A DNA stretch of 64,000 bases, from NCBI GenBank assembly GCA_036924085.1, contig JAVGWX010000006.1, positions 41,364,246-41,428,245 on the forward strand, read 5' to 3'. The number at the start of each line of letters is the position of its first letter. Within the stretch, counting starts at the first letter, position 1. The notes beneath the pieces are model-generated. The model made no database searches. It was not told the DNA's origin and saw only the letters and a program-made list of their open reading frames with translations. Of the stretch, positions 10,020-21,012 are shown one piece after another. The position numbers were made by a program, and so were the translations under genes. The DNA comes from Ariolimax columbianus. Its lineage: Eukaryota > Mollusca > Gastropoda > Stylommatophora > Arionidae.

Positions 10020-11187
10020 TTTGCAACCATACTTCCCCCGGAACCCAAACACTTTGGTTTCCCGGAAGCTGCCCGCAGAGTCATCGAAGCAACTCCTGCG
10101 GATCGCTAGTCGGCATCGTTTATGGTCAGAACTACGACGGTATCTGATCGTCTTCGCGCCTCTGACTTTCGTTCTTGATTAATGAAAACATTCTTGACAA
10201 ATGCTTTCGCAGTAGCTCGTCTTGCGGCGATCCAAGAATTTCACCTCTAACGCCGCAATACGAATGCCCCCGTTTGTCCCTGTTAATCATTACCTCCAGT
10301 TCCGAAAACCAACAAAATAGAACCGAGGTCCTATTCCATTATTCCATGCACCATTATTCAGGCAGCCGAGGCCTGCTTTGAACACTCTAATTTTTTCAAA
10401 GTAAACGCGCCGGCCACCCAGGACGCTCAGCGAAGAGCACCCGTGGGAGAGAGCCGGCAGACGGTAGGGCAGGAGACAACGGGCAGTGAACCGGCGCGAG
10501 CCGGACCGCCCGCCTGCGCCTGAGATCCAACTACGAGCTTTTTAACTGCAACAACTTTAATATACGCTATTGGAGCTGGAATTACCGCGGCTGCTGGCAC
10601 CAGACTTGCCCTCCAATAGATCCTCGTTAAAGGGTTTAAAGTGTACTCATTCCAATTACGGGGCCTCGAAAGAGTCCCGTATTGTTATTTTTCGTCACTA
10701 CCTCCCCGTGCCGGGAGTGGGTAAGTTGCGCGCCTGCTGCCTTCCTTGGATGTGGTAGCCGTTTCTCATGCTCCCTCTCCGGAATCGAACCCTGATTCCC
10801 CGTTACCCGTTACAAACATGGTAGGCATGTCACGTACCATCGACATTTGATAGGGCAGACATTTGAAAGATGCGTCGCCGGCACATGAGGCCATGCGATC
10901 AGCACAAAGTTATCCAGAGTCACCAGTGGGGACGCCGCAACCCCGCGAGGGGAAACGACGATTGGTTTTGAACTAATAAAAGCGCTCTTTCCGCGAGGGT
11001 CGGAGCTTGGTAAGCATGTATTAGCTCTAGAATTGCCACAGTTATCCAAGTAGGATCGTGTCATCTAAGGAACCTCGACTGATTTAATGAGCCATTCGCG
11101 GTTTCACCGTGAGACAGTGTGAACTTAGACATGCATGGCTTAATCTTTGAGACAAGCATATGACTACTGGCAGGATCAACCAGATAT
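9946..11187 (-). rRNA. 18S rRNA, 5' two-thirds (truncated)
   Basis: The minus strand starts TATCTGGTTGATCCTGCCAG at 11187 and runs through the known order of 18S landmarks: AATTACCGCGG complement (10580 region), AACTTAAAGGAATTGACGG and the GACTCAACACGGG end at 9946. About 1242 nt are present of a normal length near 1.8 kb. The conserved helices look intact, including the universal GTGCCAGCAGCCGCGGTAAT region, and the GC-rich V4 insert is typical for a variable region. The sequence stops abruptly at CACGGG, where the 28S/18S chimeric repeats begin. A truncated 18S cannot form a ribosome, so this is a fragment despite its good conservation. Confidence 0.93.
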
Positions 11188-11815
11188 CTGTCGGAGACGT
11201 ACGTACTGCGCACACCGGTCGGCGGAGGAAGGGTGTGTAAAAAGCCTCACTGGGACGGCCGCAGGGACCGACTGACGGGACGGACGGACGGTTGTTCCAC
11301 CCGTCCCTCACTCCGTCGACCTAGGACCGCCTGACAGGGGCCTCCCACACGCACCAGACGACCGACCGACCGGGCTCGCTCGAGGAGGGATGGCAGCGCT
11401 CTGTGCAGAACGGATCCCAACGACCTCGGCGACGAATTTCACTGGGACTAGAGACACAATTTGGCCTGCCCTTCTTCTCCGTAGGGAGAGAACGCAGGGC
11501 CTCGAGGCAACGATTCCTGCTTTCCATTTGCCGGTCACAAGCTCTTTGCGAGAGTCGGACCACCAGCGAGACGTACTGTCGAGCTCTGCTATAAGCCTTA
11601 GATAAATCACCAGGGACGGACCACGTTTCCTGATACGGACCAGACTAGCGCACCTCGGTGGAGGAGCCACTACCACAAACCGCACCCAATTCGCACTACG
11701 GGGAAAGGCAGGCGAGCGTTTTCCGCAAGCCCGCGCTATCGCTCCGCCTGGCGGGACTGAGATCGCTTTACGAACACTGGATGGAATTGAGTCGCTGCGG
11801 CGAGACAACTACCCC
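11188..11815 (-). other. 5' external transcribed spacer-like flank of 18S
   Basis: GC-rich sequence immediately upstream of the 18S 5' end in its own orientation, where the 5' ETS of a pre-rRNA lies. It has no coding or repeat signal of its own. It ends sharply at the minisatellite unit starting TTTTGGGTTTGAAG. Assignment rests on position and composition; no promoter element can be named from sequence alone. Confidence 0.6.
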
Positions 11816-13915
11816 AGATCTTTTGGGTTTGAAGTAGTAGCCTTTTGGGTTTGAAGTAGTAGCCTTTTGGGGTTTGAAGTAGTAGCCTTTTGGGTTTAAA
11901 GGAGTAGCCTTTTGGGTTTGAAGTAGTAGCCTTTTGGGTTTGGAGGAGACTTTTGGGTTTGGAGTAGTAGCCTTTTGGGTTTGGAGGAGACTTTTGGGTT
12001 TGAAGTAGTAGCCTTTTGGGTTTGGAGGAGACTTTTGGGTTTGAAGTAGTAGCCTTTTGGGTTTGGAGGAGAATTTTGGGTTTGAAGTAGTAGCCTTTTG
12101 GGTTTGAAGTAGTAGCCTTTTGGGTTTGAAGTAGTAGCCTTTTGGGTTTGAAGTAGTAGCCTTTTGGGTTTGAAGTAGTAGCCTTTTGGGTTTGAAGTAG
12201 TTGCCTTTTGGGTTTGAAGTAGTAGCCTTTTGGGTTTGACGTAGTAGCCTTTTGGGTTTGAAGTAGTAGTCTTTTGGGTTTGGAGGAGACTTTTCGTTTT
12301 GGAGTAGTAGCCTTTTGGGTTTGGAGGAGACTTTTGGGTTTGAAGTAGTAGCCTTTTGGGTTTGGAGGAGACTTTTGGGTTTGAAGTAGTAGCCTTTTGG
12401 GTTTGGATGAGACTTTTGGGTTTGAAGTAGTAGCCTTTTGGGTTTGGAGGAGACTTTTGGGTTTGAAGTAGTAGCCTTTTGGGTTTGGAGGAGAATTTTG
12501 GGTTTGAAGTAGTAGCCTTTTGGGTTTGAAGTAGTAGCCTTTTGGGTTTGAAGTAGTAGCCTTTTGGGTTTGAAGTAGTAGCCTTTTGGGTTTGAAGTAG
12601 TAGCCTTTTGGGTTTGAAGTAGTAGCCTTTTGGGTTTGACGTAGTAGCCTTTTGAGTTTGAAGTAGTAGTCTTTTGGGTTTGGAGGAGACTTTTCGTTTT
12701 GGAGTAGTAGCCTTTTGGGTTTGGAGGAGACTTTTGGGTTTGAAGTAGTAGCCTTTTGGGTTTGGAGGAGACTTTTGGGTTTGAGGTAGTAGCCTTTTGG
12801 GTTTGGAGGAGACTTTTGGGTTTGAAGTAGTAGCCTTTTGGGTTTGGAGGAGACTTTTGGGTTTGAAATAGTAGCCTTTTGGGTTTGGAGGAGACTTTTG
12901 GGTTTGGAGTGGTAAGCTTTTGGATATGTAGTAGAAGAAGTCTATTGGGTTTGTTGGAGTTGTAGCCTTTTGGGTTTGGAGCAGACTTTTGGGTTTGCAG
13001 TAGTAGCCTTCTGGAATTGGAGTGGTAGCCTTTTGGGTTTGGAGAAATATCCTTTTGGGTTTGGAGTGGTAGCCTTTTGGGCTTGGAGCAGAATTTTGGG
13101 TTTGGAGTAGTAGCCTTTTTGGTTTTGAGTAGTAGCCTTTTGGATTTTTAGTAGAAGAAGTCTTTTGGGTTTGTTGGATTTGTAGCCTTTTGGGTTTGGA
13201 GCAGACTGTTAGGTTTGGAGAAGTAGCCTTCTGGAATTGGAGTGGTAGCCTTTTGGGTTTGGAGTAGAATTTTGGGTTTGGAGTAGTAGCCTTCTAGAAT
13301 TGGAGTGGTAGCCTTTTGGGGTTGGAGTGATAGCCTTTTTGGTTTTTAGTAGTAACCTTTTAGATTTGGAGCAGAATTTTGGCTTTGAAGTAATAGCCTT
13401 TTGGGTTTGGAGCAGAATTTGGGGTTTGGAGTAGTAGCCTTTTGGGTTTGGAGTTATAGACTTTTGGGTTTAGAGCGGACTTTTGGGTTTGGAGTAATAG
13501 CCTTTTGGGTTTGGTGCAGGCTTTTGGGTTTGGAGTAATAACCTTTTGGGATTTTAGTATTAGAAGTATATTGAGTTAATTGGAGTTGTAGCCTTTTTGG
13601 TTTGGGGCAGGCGTTTCGGTTCGGAGTAGTAGTCTTCTAAGTTTGGATTAGTAGCCTTTTCGGTTTGCAGAAGTTCTCTTTTGGGTTTGAAATAGCATTT
13701 TATGTTTGGAACAGTTTTGTGGGCTTGTAGAAGTATTCTTTTTGTTTTGGAGTAGCATTTTAGGTTTGGAGCAGTCTTGTGGGTTTTTAGTAGTAACCTA
13801 TTGGGTTTGGAGCAGACGTGTGGGTTTGGAGTAGTAGTCTTTTGGGTTTGGAGCAGAGGTTTTGGTAGACCTTTAGGTTTCCAGCACCTCTTGAGTTTGT
13901 AGTAGCCTATTGTGT
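11816..13915. repeat. 22/23-bp minisatellite M1, right arm
   Basis: About 2.1 kb of tandem GGTTTGAAGTAGTAGCCTTTT units alternating with GGTTTGGAGGAGACTTTTG units. A larger repeat of about 370-380 bp is visible (compare 11940-12300 with 12320-12690). Divergence increases to the right from about 12910. Orientation and unit types match the left arm at 3575-4458. Confidence 0.93.
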
Positions 13916-14075
13916 ACGGAGTATTTTTACTAGCTGCTGTCAGCTCATTCACTGCTGCCTCTTCTGCTCGTAATGAAGTTGAAGCGTACAGAGAAGAAGA
14001 TGAAGAAGAGGAAGACGGAAAAAAAAGAAGCAAGAGTTCAAAAATGACAGTAAAATATAAATATTTGTTACTCAC

Positions 14076-14374
14076 CACATCACGACAGACACCTGATTTC
14101 CCTGTCCAATGAGCCGACGCCGGAGATGACGATTGTCTATTCACATGACCCCGGAGGTCACGGGTATCGTCGACGATGTAATCAGATCGGACTGCGTTCA
14201 TAGAAACCTGGCTGTTGACATGTTTAAGAGATGCAGCCTCGCGCCTTCGACGTCGCCTCCAGTACAACCATCCCAGAATAACCAGGACAATCACGACAAC
14301 CAAAGCAGCCAGGAAGCCAATAATGGTTGCTTGACAGAATGTGGAACATCTCTCATTATCGTTATTATTAATAA
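14076..14374 (-). CDS. RET: RET receptor tyrosine kinase: transmembrane and juxtamembrane exon
   Basis: An exon of 299 nt. The translation gives a short extracellular stretch with two cysteines, a transmembrane helix (IIGFLAALVVVIVLVILGW), a stop-transfer run of six arginines preceded by YW, and a cytoplasmic juxtamembrane segment containing NSQVSMNA, comparable to the NQVSVDA stretch before the vertebrate RET kinase. Acceptor CTACTTTAG and donor GTGAGT are good. Two leading bases complete the codon left open by the cysteine-rich exon at 20676, and the end is phase 0, matching the kinase exon at 2164. The spliced frame is open across both joins. Low extracellular length compared with vertebrates is normal uncertainty for a distant homologue. 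Confidence 0.88.
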
Positions 14375-14496
14375 CTAAAGTAGATGATCTTTCTATGTGG
14401 TTGTGAACAGCTTAAAAAAAACGAAGAATTTAACATTTATTTTAAAGGTACACACAATTAATTTACGAGATCTTGTGAAGACTGCGCTTTATACAC
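14375..14496. other. RET intron, no recognisable feature
   Basis: Short AT-rich intron segment between the transmembrane exon and a LINE relic. Confidence 0.5.
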
Positions 14497-15335
14497 TGTT
14501 TCTGTTTCTAAGAACCGACGTCACTGCACTCCGGGCATACCCATAGGTGCTCAGTATCTCTCATCAAATGACGTAAGGTATAGATGCTGATGGTCCCTGT
14601 AGCTCGCTGGTTTTACACTCTCCTACTCCGTCCTCTCATGCACCCCACTCCGCTCGAACCTCGTTTAATGTCGAAAATTTGCAGTCTGTGGATTGCTGCT
14701 TCATCTAATGCGCTGTCCTCTTCCAGCAGACGGTCATTGATTGATTTCAAAATGTCACTTCTATCCATCTCTAATGTGCCCATGATGGGAGCTTGTGAAG
14801 CCATGATGTCCGCTCTTTCATTGCCCTGAACCCCGACATGAGCAGGACAGTAGATCCATATCAACCCCTGGAGGTTTGAAGCCTCAACAGCTGCTATTCA
14901 CTCGTACCTAAGCCATCCCTTCTGTACTTTCTGAAGTACGGCTTGCGCGTCTGCCACGATGACTGCCCTTGTTATTGAAGTTTCAGATATTATTTTCAAT
15001 GCTGGGGTACTGCTTCCGTTTCCATTCTCCAACTGGAGGTTGTTCACATGTATGCTCTATTTTGCTCAGCCCCGACCTGTCCTCTCACTCTAGGCGAGAA
15101 GCTCAGCCTGATGTCCCCCTGCGCAGCACTGATCCGTCGGTGTATATGACGGCATCACTCACCTGCGTGGTCTCAGTTATAAGCTGATTTACTTGTCGCT
15201 GATTCACCTCGTGCTTTGCTCTACCGCTGCTCCATTCTCTGCATTCCTTGCCAAAGATTATGATTACTCTCTGGTACTCTATGACCAGTGTGGACCCGTT
15301 CTCCCCTATTGGCTATCGTCTCAGATTTCCATTTA
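14497..15335 (-). pseudogene. LINE-2 family relic: RNase H and C-terminal part
   Basis: On the minus strand the frames give YTDGSVLRRGTSG, then WIYCPAHVGVQGNERAD (RNase H signature) and a C-terminal domain with DIKRGSSGVGCMRGR. The 3' end GACGTCGGTTCTTAGAAACAG is shared with the copies at 28440-30090 and 61630-63410. Stops and frameshifts break the frame. Confidence 0.85.
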
Positions 15336-15439
15336 AGTGCTGAGGTCACTGCTTCTGTTGATGTCAAACACAAACACCAAATGAAAAAAAAACTGATCAT
15401 AAAATTGGAGAGGAAATCCTTCTGAAGAATATTGAGCGT

Positions 15440-15935
15440 CTTCTTCTTCTTTTGTCGTCTCACTTTCTGCCGGGTTGTAATACGGGTTGTACACTGGTCC
15501 TGTCAATATTCCTCTATGTTTGTGAGACATGGACAGTTACAGCTGATCTTCAGCGAAGGATACAGACCTTGGAGATAAGATATTTCCGAAGACTTGAACG
15601 TCACGTACAAAGATCGAGTTACAAATAAGGAAATGCGAGATAGAATTACAACAGCAATAGGGCCTTTTGAAGACCTCTTGGCAATTGTCAAAAGAAGGAA
15701 ACTCGCTTGGTACGGTCACAGTATCGAGATCAAATACGATCCTCCACGGAAAGGCGCAAGGCAGACGACGAAGAGGCCGTCCCAATAAGAGGTGGGAGGA
15801 CAACATAAAAGAATAGACCAATCTCCGACCAGAAGAGGTACAGGCAGCGGCCGCTGACAGAGATAGATGGCGTGGAGTTGTGAGGATCTCTTCATGTGTG
15901 CCCCAACGACCTCACCGGTTACGGGATGACTGGAC
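15440..15935 (+). pseudogene. LINE-6 family relic, reverse transcriptase C-terminal part
   Basis: Split plus-strand frames show LYVCETWTVTADLQRRIQ, RYFRRL, then GRRRRGRPNKRWEDNIKE and AAADRDRWRGVV, the typical C-terminus of an animal LINE reverse transcriptase. A second copy lies at 59070-59515. Several stops and frameshifts are present. Confidence 0.85.
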
Positions 15936-16149
15936 CTGACCTGTATCCCAGTGTCGTGGTACGTATTTGTCTTTCTCCTCTATAATGGTCCGAGTAACGT
16001 TATTCAACATGTCTCGTTTCCCTGATTATCCACCTTTTAACATTCTATCTCTTGCTCTTCTTCGTGATGTTCTCATGAAGAAGGTGGCATGAACAATGTG
16101 CATTGGGTGTAACAAAAAGATACATTTATCATAAACAAAGACATCAGGC

Positions 16150-16350
16150 GACTGGAAGGAACAAAAAACCAGTTTTAGACTACAACAAAAGACAGCAACT
16201 ACACCGGGCTGGCCACATAACAAGTTTACCACAACACAGCCCCCTCCCCCCACTCCCCTCTAAACAAGCAATGATATTTAGTTACAACGGATTCAAGGCC
16301 GAAGCCCCACCACGAAAGAGGTGGAGTTCGAAAATCTTATACGGTGAATG
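16150..16350 (+). pseudogene. LINE-5 family relic, C-terminal fragment
   Basis: The plus frame contains HRAGHITSLP and QAMIFSYNGFKAEAPPRKRW, matching the minus-strand relics at 26100-26700 and 50540-51340 (QAM-YNGFKAKGRPQKRW type). Confidence 0.8.
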
Positions 16351-16502
16351 AGGCAACGCTGAATGACGTGATAAATCGAGGATCGTTGGGAAGAAGAATA
16401 CGATACTGTTATCTCCTGCAGTATCGATACTCCCATTGTAAAAACACGTTTCATAAGGTGTCATGAACAGCCGAGGTCAACCTCAAATAACGTTCTCCAT
16501 CA

Positions 16503-16552
16503 GATTGACAGATCATACATCAAAGTGCGTGATCATACATCAAAGTGCGTGA
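16503..16552. repeat. 22-bp tandem duplication
   Basis: GATCATACATCAAAGTGCGT occurs twice in direct succession. This looks like a recent slippage or duplication event. Confidence 0.9.
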
Positions 16553-16639
16553 GATGAGGTTCATCTACGCCGATACATCTTTTATTGCTCATAGATTGAC
16601 ATTTTTAAGGAGAATGTATTATTTTACTAAATGCTGAGT

Positions 16640-17030
16640 TGGAACAAAAATTACAAGCATCAGAAATGAGATGTTTCAGAAAGAGTCTTGGAATAACATC
16701 ATAGAATCAAACACGGTTTGATGATGTCACATCATAGCTTACGATGGGCAACTAACATTTTTAGTACCATATGCTATGCTGCCTGTTGCAGTCGATAATG
16801 CAACACAGCCGTTTCCCTTTTCGAGTTGTAATTATACAACTCTATGGTTAACCTGACAGACGTATGACAGAATGCAATGTAGAGTTATACACGAGGAACA
16901 ACTCACAGAGCCATTCAAAATGAAATCAGGCGCACGACAGGGTTGCCTGCTGTCATCTGTTCTGTTCATCCTGGGAGTGGTCTGGATTATGAAAGTAACA
17001 AGAAATGAGAGAAATGGAATCCTTAAATAG
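16640..17030 (+). pseudogene. LINE reverse transcriptase fragments
   Basis: Plus-strand frames show LQASEMRCFRKSLGI (thumb-like) followed at 16890-17030 by PFKMKSGARQGCLLSSVLFI, which is reverse transcriptase motif B. The order is thumb before palm, so two separate fragments or a rearranged copy are present. Confidence 0.75.
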
Positions 17031-17519
17031 AGTGGTTTCATAGGAGGAACCGTGCATGACACTGAGGAGAATACTACATCTGAGGCCGTTTTTAAGTTGC
17101 CTTCTTCAGTAATTTCAATGGGATGATGTGCTATTGAGGGATATATTTTGTGTTTCCACGTTCTCTTTTCACCTCTACTTGTTGTAATAGTCTCTCTTGG
17201 CCAAATTTGAGGTGGAGCTACAGGTAACTTTTCCATTTGGTGCGGTGAAGAGTGTCGTTTTTCCCAGGATTCAGAATCTACGTCCAGTGCTTTCATGTCT
17301 CTATTGCACGCATCCTTGAAACACAGCCATGTTTGATAGGCGCCTAACAGTGCTGTCTAACCCCTCAAAATTACAAGTCTTCAAAACATGGTTGCAAATT
17401 TACACAGACCAAATGTCTTGTGGGTGTAGAGTAGCCTTCTAGTTTTGAAAGAAAGTTCAAAAAACAATTGCCCATTTATAATACGCGGATAACGTTCCGA
17501 GGGACTGTTCTTTCCAAAG
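17031..17519. other. RET intron, no recognisable feature
   Basis: Intron sequence without a recognised repeat or coding segment. One short minus-strand ORF lacks family resemblance. Confidence 0.5.
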
Positions 17520-17860
17520 ATCTGAAGAAGAAGTAGAAGACGTAGAAAAAGAACAATAACAATATGAACAATAACAATACGACAAAGAAGAAGAAGAAAA
17601 CGAAGAATAGCAACATGAAGAAGAAGAAGACGTAGTAGAAGAAGAAGAAAATGAAGAAGAAGAGGAAAAAGAAGAAGAAGACGTATAAGAAGAAGAAGAA
17701 GAACAAGAAGAAGAAGAAAAATAAAAATAGCAATATGAAGAAAAAGAAAAAAAAAACCTATAAGAAGAAGAAGAAGAAAAAGAAGAAAAAGAAAAAAAAG
17801 AGGAACAAGATTAGAAATATGAAAAAGAAGAAGAAAAAGAAGAAGAAGAAGTAGATGAAA
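17520..17860. repeat. GAA/AAG-rich purine tract
   Basis: Over 300 bp of nearly pure purine on the plus strand with GAAGAA and AAGAAA units. The Leu/Phe-rich frame on the other strand is an artefact. Such polypurine tracts can adopt triplex structures; that is general knowledge, not shown here. Confidence 0.9.
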
Positions 17861-18033
17861 GAGGAAGAAGTGTACTTTAGATGGTGGACCTGGATCCTCC
17901 AAGCTGCAGGGCAATGATAGGCGTCTCAATAAGTTGACCGCTGTGGGTGGTGTCGATTCTTATTTCATTGGTACGATTGCTGTAAAACACCCTGTTCCAG
18001 GAGTGATACGTGGACTAGTAGTGGAGCCTTGGT

Positions 18034-18470
18034 CAATATATTTCACCTGTCCCTGATATTCCTCTTCACTACCACCAAGATCGGTATGTTTCACCTGACC
18101 CTGATATTCCTCTTCACTACCACCAAGATCGGTATGTTTCACCTTACCCAGATATTCCTCTTCACTACCACCAAGATCGGTATGTTTCACCTGACCCTGA
18201 TATTCCTCTTCACTACCACCAAGATCGGTATGTTTCACCTTACCCAGATATTCCTCTTCACTACCACCAAGATCGGTATGTTTCACCTGACCCTGATATT
18301 CCTCTTCACTACCACCAAGATCGGTATGTTTCACCCGACCCTGATATTCCTCTTCACTCCCACCGAGATCGGTATGTTTCGCTTGGCGCTGATGCTACTC
18401 TTCACCCCCACCAAGATTACTATGTTTCATCTCGCCCTAATGTTACCCTTTTTTTCCTAACTTGGTCAGT
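18034..18470. repeat. 48-bp minisatellite with alternating unit types
   Basis: Seven good and two diverged units. Units alternate between CACCTGACCCTG and CACCTTACCCAG variants, giving a 96-bp higher-order period. The unit contains GATCGGTATGTTTCACCTGA, which resembles the 3' end of interspersed repeat D (55790-56090). The 16-residue periodic ORF is an artefact. Confidence 0.92.
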
Positions 18471-18834
18471 CCATTTCACCTGGCCCTAATGTTACCCTTC
18501 GCTCCTACCTTGATCAGTACGTTTCACCTGGTCCTGATGTTACCCTTCGCTCCCCATTCGCATACACATAAGACACTTACATATTCTGTCAGTCGTTTTG
18601 AATTTCTTTCTAGCAGCGATCCGTTGGGGCTGGCAGGTACAATATGTTTGTCGATCCGTGGGCTGGCTTTCACACCAACATACTCCCTTTGCCTTGTAGA
18701 TCCCTTGATGATTGGAGTTCCGAATCACTTCGCCGGTAATTGTGTCTGCGTGAGAAATAGAACTTCTAATTTGTTACATTGAAAATATAATATAATGATT
18801 TATTATTGTATTTTTAACTGAAATATAATTACAT

Positions 18835-19250
18835 GCAACATTGCAAGAATAGCTTCCCGGTTGGCTCAGTTTTAACTGTAACAAATACTGCGAAACGACC
18901 GCGTAAAGAGCTAACACCTTCAACAACGTGGTTACTCCAGCCATTTTATAATGGCTGCGATGTGTGGAACTTCCGAAATGCTAATGCAGAAAGAGTTCCC
19001 GTCGCTCAACGTAATATGGAGCGAAGAATATTTCACATATTCCTTCGACGTCAAATCTGCCCCGTAGACATTAGACGTCCAACTTCCTTCAGTGACATAG
19101 AGATGTCGCGCTGTTACGAATATACAGTTGGGTCAACCATGCCGTGCGCATGCCAGATCACAGATGGACACGTAGTAGAACGTCATTGTGGCCCTATAAC
19201 TTTAGCGGCTCTGGTGGGTGCCCAAGGTTGGAATGGAGATAAGTTCTGAA
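18835..19250 (+). pseudogene. LINE relic, thumb and C-terminal region
   Basis: The plus frame includes VAQRNMERRIFHIFLR and DIRRPTSFSDIEM followed by ITDGHVVERH. This is the degenerate pattern of a LINE reverse transcriptase C-terminus (AQRxMERRxLGISLRD-like). It has no start and is not a host gene. Confidence 0.75.
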
Positions 19251-19889
19251 GGAAGCCCTGAATCCAACATAGAACACCGAGGGAAAACGAGCGAATGTGT
19301 TTACTTGACATTTGTCTACCTGACATCAGACACATGTGCCTGATTGAATACAACATTCGTTTATTCAGAGATTTTAAAGTTTAGAGATTTGTAGAATCAG
19401 AAACATGAGAACAAAAACTATTACTCCGATGAATTCCATTATTGTTTATTGAGAATGACAAACAAACAAAAGACCACAGTAGGCTGATATGCATGCTGTG
19501 AAAGATGACTTAGAACGGTTGCGGACAGGGCTATGCACTTTATCGTGTAAATCCACAGCTGTAAGAGCACATATACGTTTGGTGCATGTTATTGTCAAGG
19601 TGACAACTACAGTGATAAAGTATAGTGTTCCTGTCGCTATAATAAGATATCATATCGCAGTTGATGTGCGATCCATCTTCTATTGTACACAAATGAACCT
19701 CCGTCCTACTACCAAATTGAGATAACCGACCACTAAAGAGAGGGATGAGCCTATCAACATTGATAAATAGTTTATAGCACATAGAAACAAACACTGGAAG
19801 AGAACACAAATCGCTCTTGCACAAGCTATGTTATGCAGACAACCATTCTGAGTGTTTAACATTATAAAAAAATAGCACTATGAAAAAGA
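19251..19889. other. RET intron, no recognisable feature
   Basis: AT-rich intron without an identified repeat or gene. Confidence 0.5.
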
Positions 19890-20640
19890 TAACAAGAACA
19901 TCGACAACAACAACATCGATATAGAAGAACAATATTCTCAGAAAATGACGACAACAACAGCAGCAACGGTAACAATAACAATAACGACAACGAGCATGGC
20001 AACGGCAACAACAACAACAAGTATGACAATTACAACAGCAACAACAACAATAACAACAAAAAAAAAAAAGCAACAGTGACAACAACAACAGGAACGAATA
20101 TAACAACTACAACAGCAACAATAACAACACCAAAATAACCTCGGCAACATCGACAAGAACAACAGCAACAAAATAACAACAACAGGGAGAACAATAACAA
20201 TAAAACAACAACAACAATGACAACAAAAATGACAAAGACGAAAACAGCAACAAAGAGAATATTGACAACACAAAGGGCAACAACAACAAGGAGAATAATG
20301 ACAACAAAAAGGGCAACAACAACAAGGAGAATATTGACAACACAAAGGGCAACAACAACAAGGAGAATAATGACAACACAAAGGGCAACAACAACAATGA
20401 GAATAATGACAACACAAAGGGCAACAACAACAAGGAGAATAATGACAACACAAAGGGCAACAACAACAAGGAGAATAATGACAACACAAAGGGCAACAAC
20501 AACAAGGAGAATAATGACAACACAAAGGGCAACAACAGTGAGAATAGTGAGAACAAAAAATGACAAAGACGACAACAGAGAAAACAATGGCAACTAAAAT
20601 GACAACGACAACAGCAACAACAGCGACAACACCATAAGAG
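19890..20640. repeat. CAA/AAC-rich array with 36-bp units
   Basis: ACA/ACAACA simple sequence. At 20259-20535 it resolves into about eight copies of a 36-bp unit containing GGGCAACAACAACAAGGAGA. The Thr/Arg- and Cys/Leu-rich frames are artefacts. Confidence 0.93.
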
Positions 20641-20675
20641 TCAGGCTACAAATTTTTACAGCATTCGTTACTCAC

Positions 20676-20888
20676 CATTGCTACAGTCCTGGGGGCAGTT
20701 TAAGAAATGTAAGCTCTCAAGTTGGCTACATACACGGTTGGGGCAGGTGTCGAGGCTTGGAGTACATGTGCTGTAGTTCGTAGACATGGTGTGATCACCT
20801 GCGCGCCAGCTGCAGCGACCAGTTGGTGCTCCTAACCCACATGAACTTGTACAACTTTCTGACGTATTGTGGACTGAGCATCCAAGAT
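20676..20888 (-). CDS. RET: RET receptor tyrosine kinase: cysteine-rich domain exon
   Basis: A 213-nt exon that is the strongest identifier of the gene. The translation has nine cysteines and the RET-specific stretch GLGAPTGRCSWR, then NYSTCTPSLDTCPN and NCPQDC, following vertebrate RET (GLGSPTGRCEWR, FSTCSPSTKTCPDG, ICPQDC) in order. In vertebrates this membrane-proximal domain contacts the ligand-co-receptor complex, and unpaired cysteines in it activate the receptor. Acceptor GCATTCGCAG and donor GTGAGT. It starts with two bases that complete the codon from the exon at 24761 and ends one base into a codon completed by the exon at 14374. It contains an N-glycosylation-type NYST site. Confidence 0.95.
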
Positions 20889-20939
20889 CTGCGAATGCAT
20901 GTCTTTTGTTAATAAAGAAAAATGGTACATGGTTGTCAC

Positions 20940-21012
20940 TATAGCTGAGAGGTGAAGCTGCATGCTTCTTGGGAAACGAAAGCTAGTAACGGTTGGGTTT
21001 CGAATCCTGCAC
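20940..21012 (+). mobile_element. tRNA-like SINE head
   Basis: It contains a perfect A box (TAGCTGAGAGG) and, about 42 nt later, a near-consensus B box (GTTTCGAATCC). There is no convincing acceptor stem, so a SINE remnant is more likely than a tRNA gene. Confidence 0.55.

Noticed and set aside
9946..11187. A functional rDNA locus
   Set aside because: 18S stops after about 1.24 kb, no ITS/5.8S is present and the 28S part is decayed and incomplete.
13560..14303. A 247-residue single ORF spanning the RET transmembrane exon
   Set aside because: The frame runs past a consensus donor into the minisatellite; only 14076-14374 is exonic.
17381..17929. Leu/Phe-rich hydrophobic ORF that looks like membrane segments
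   Set aside because: Reverse strand of a GAA-rich purine tract.
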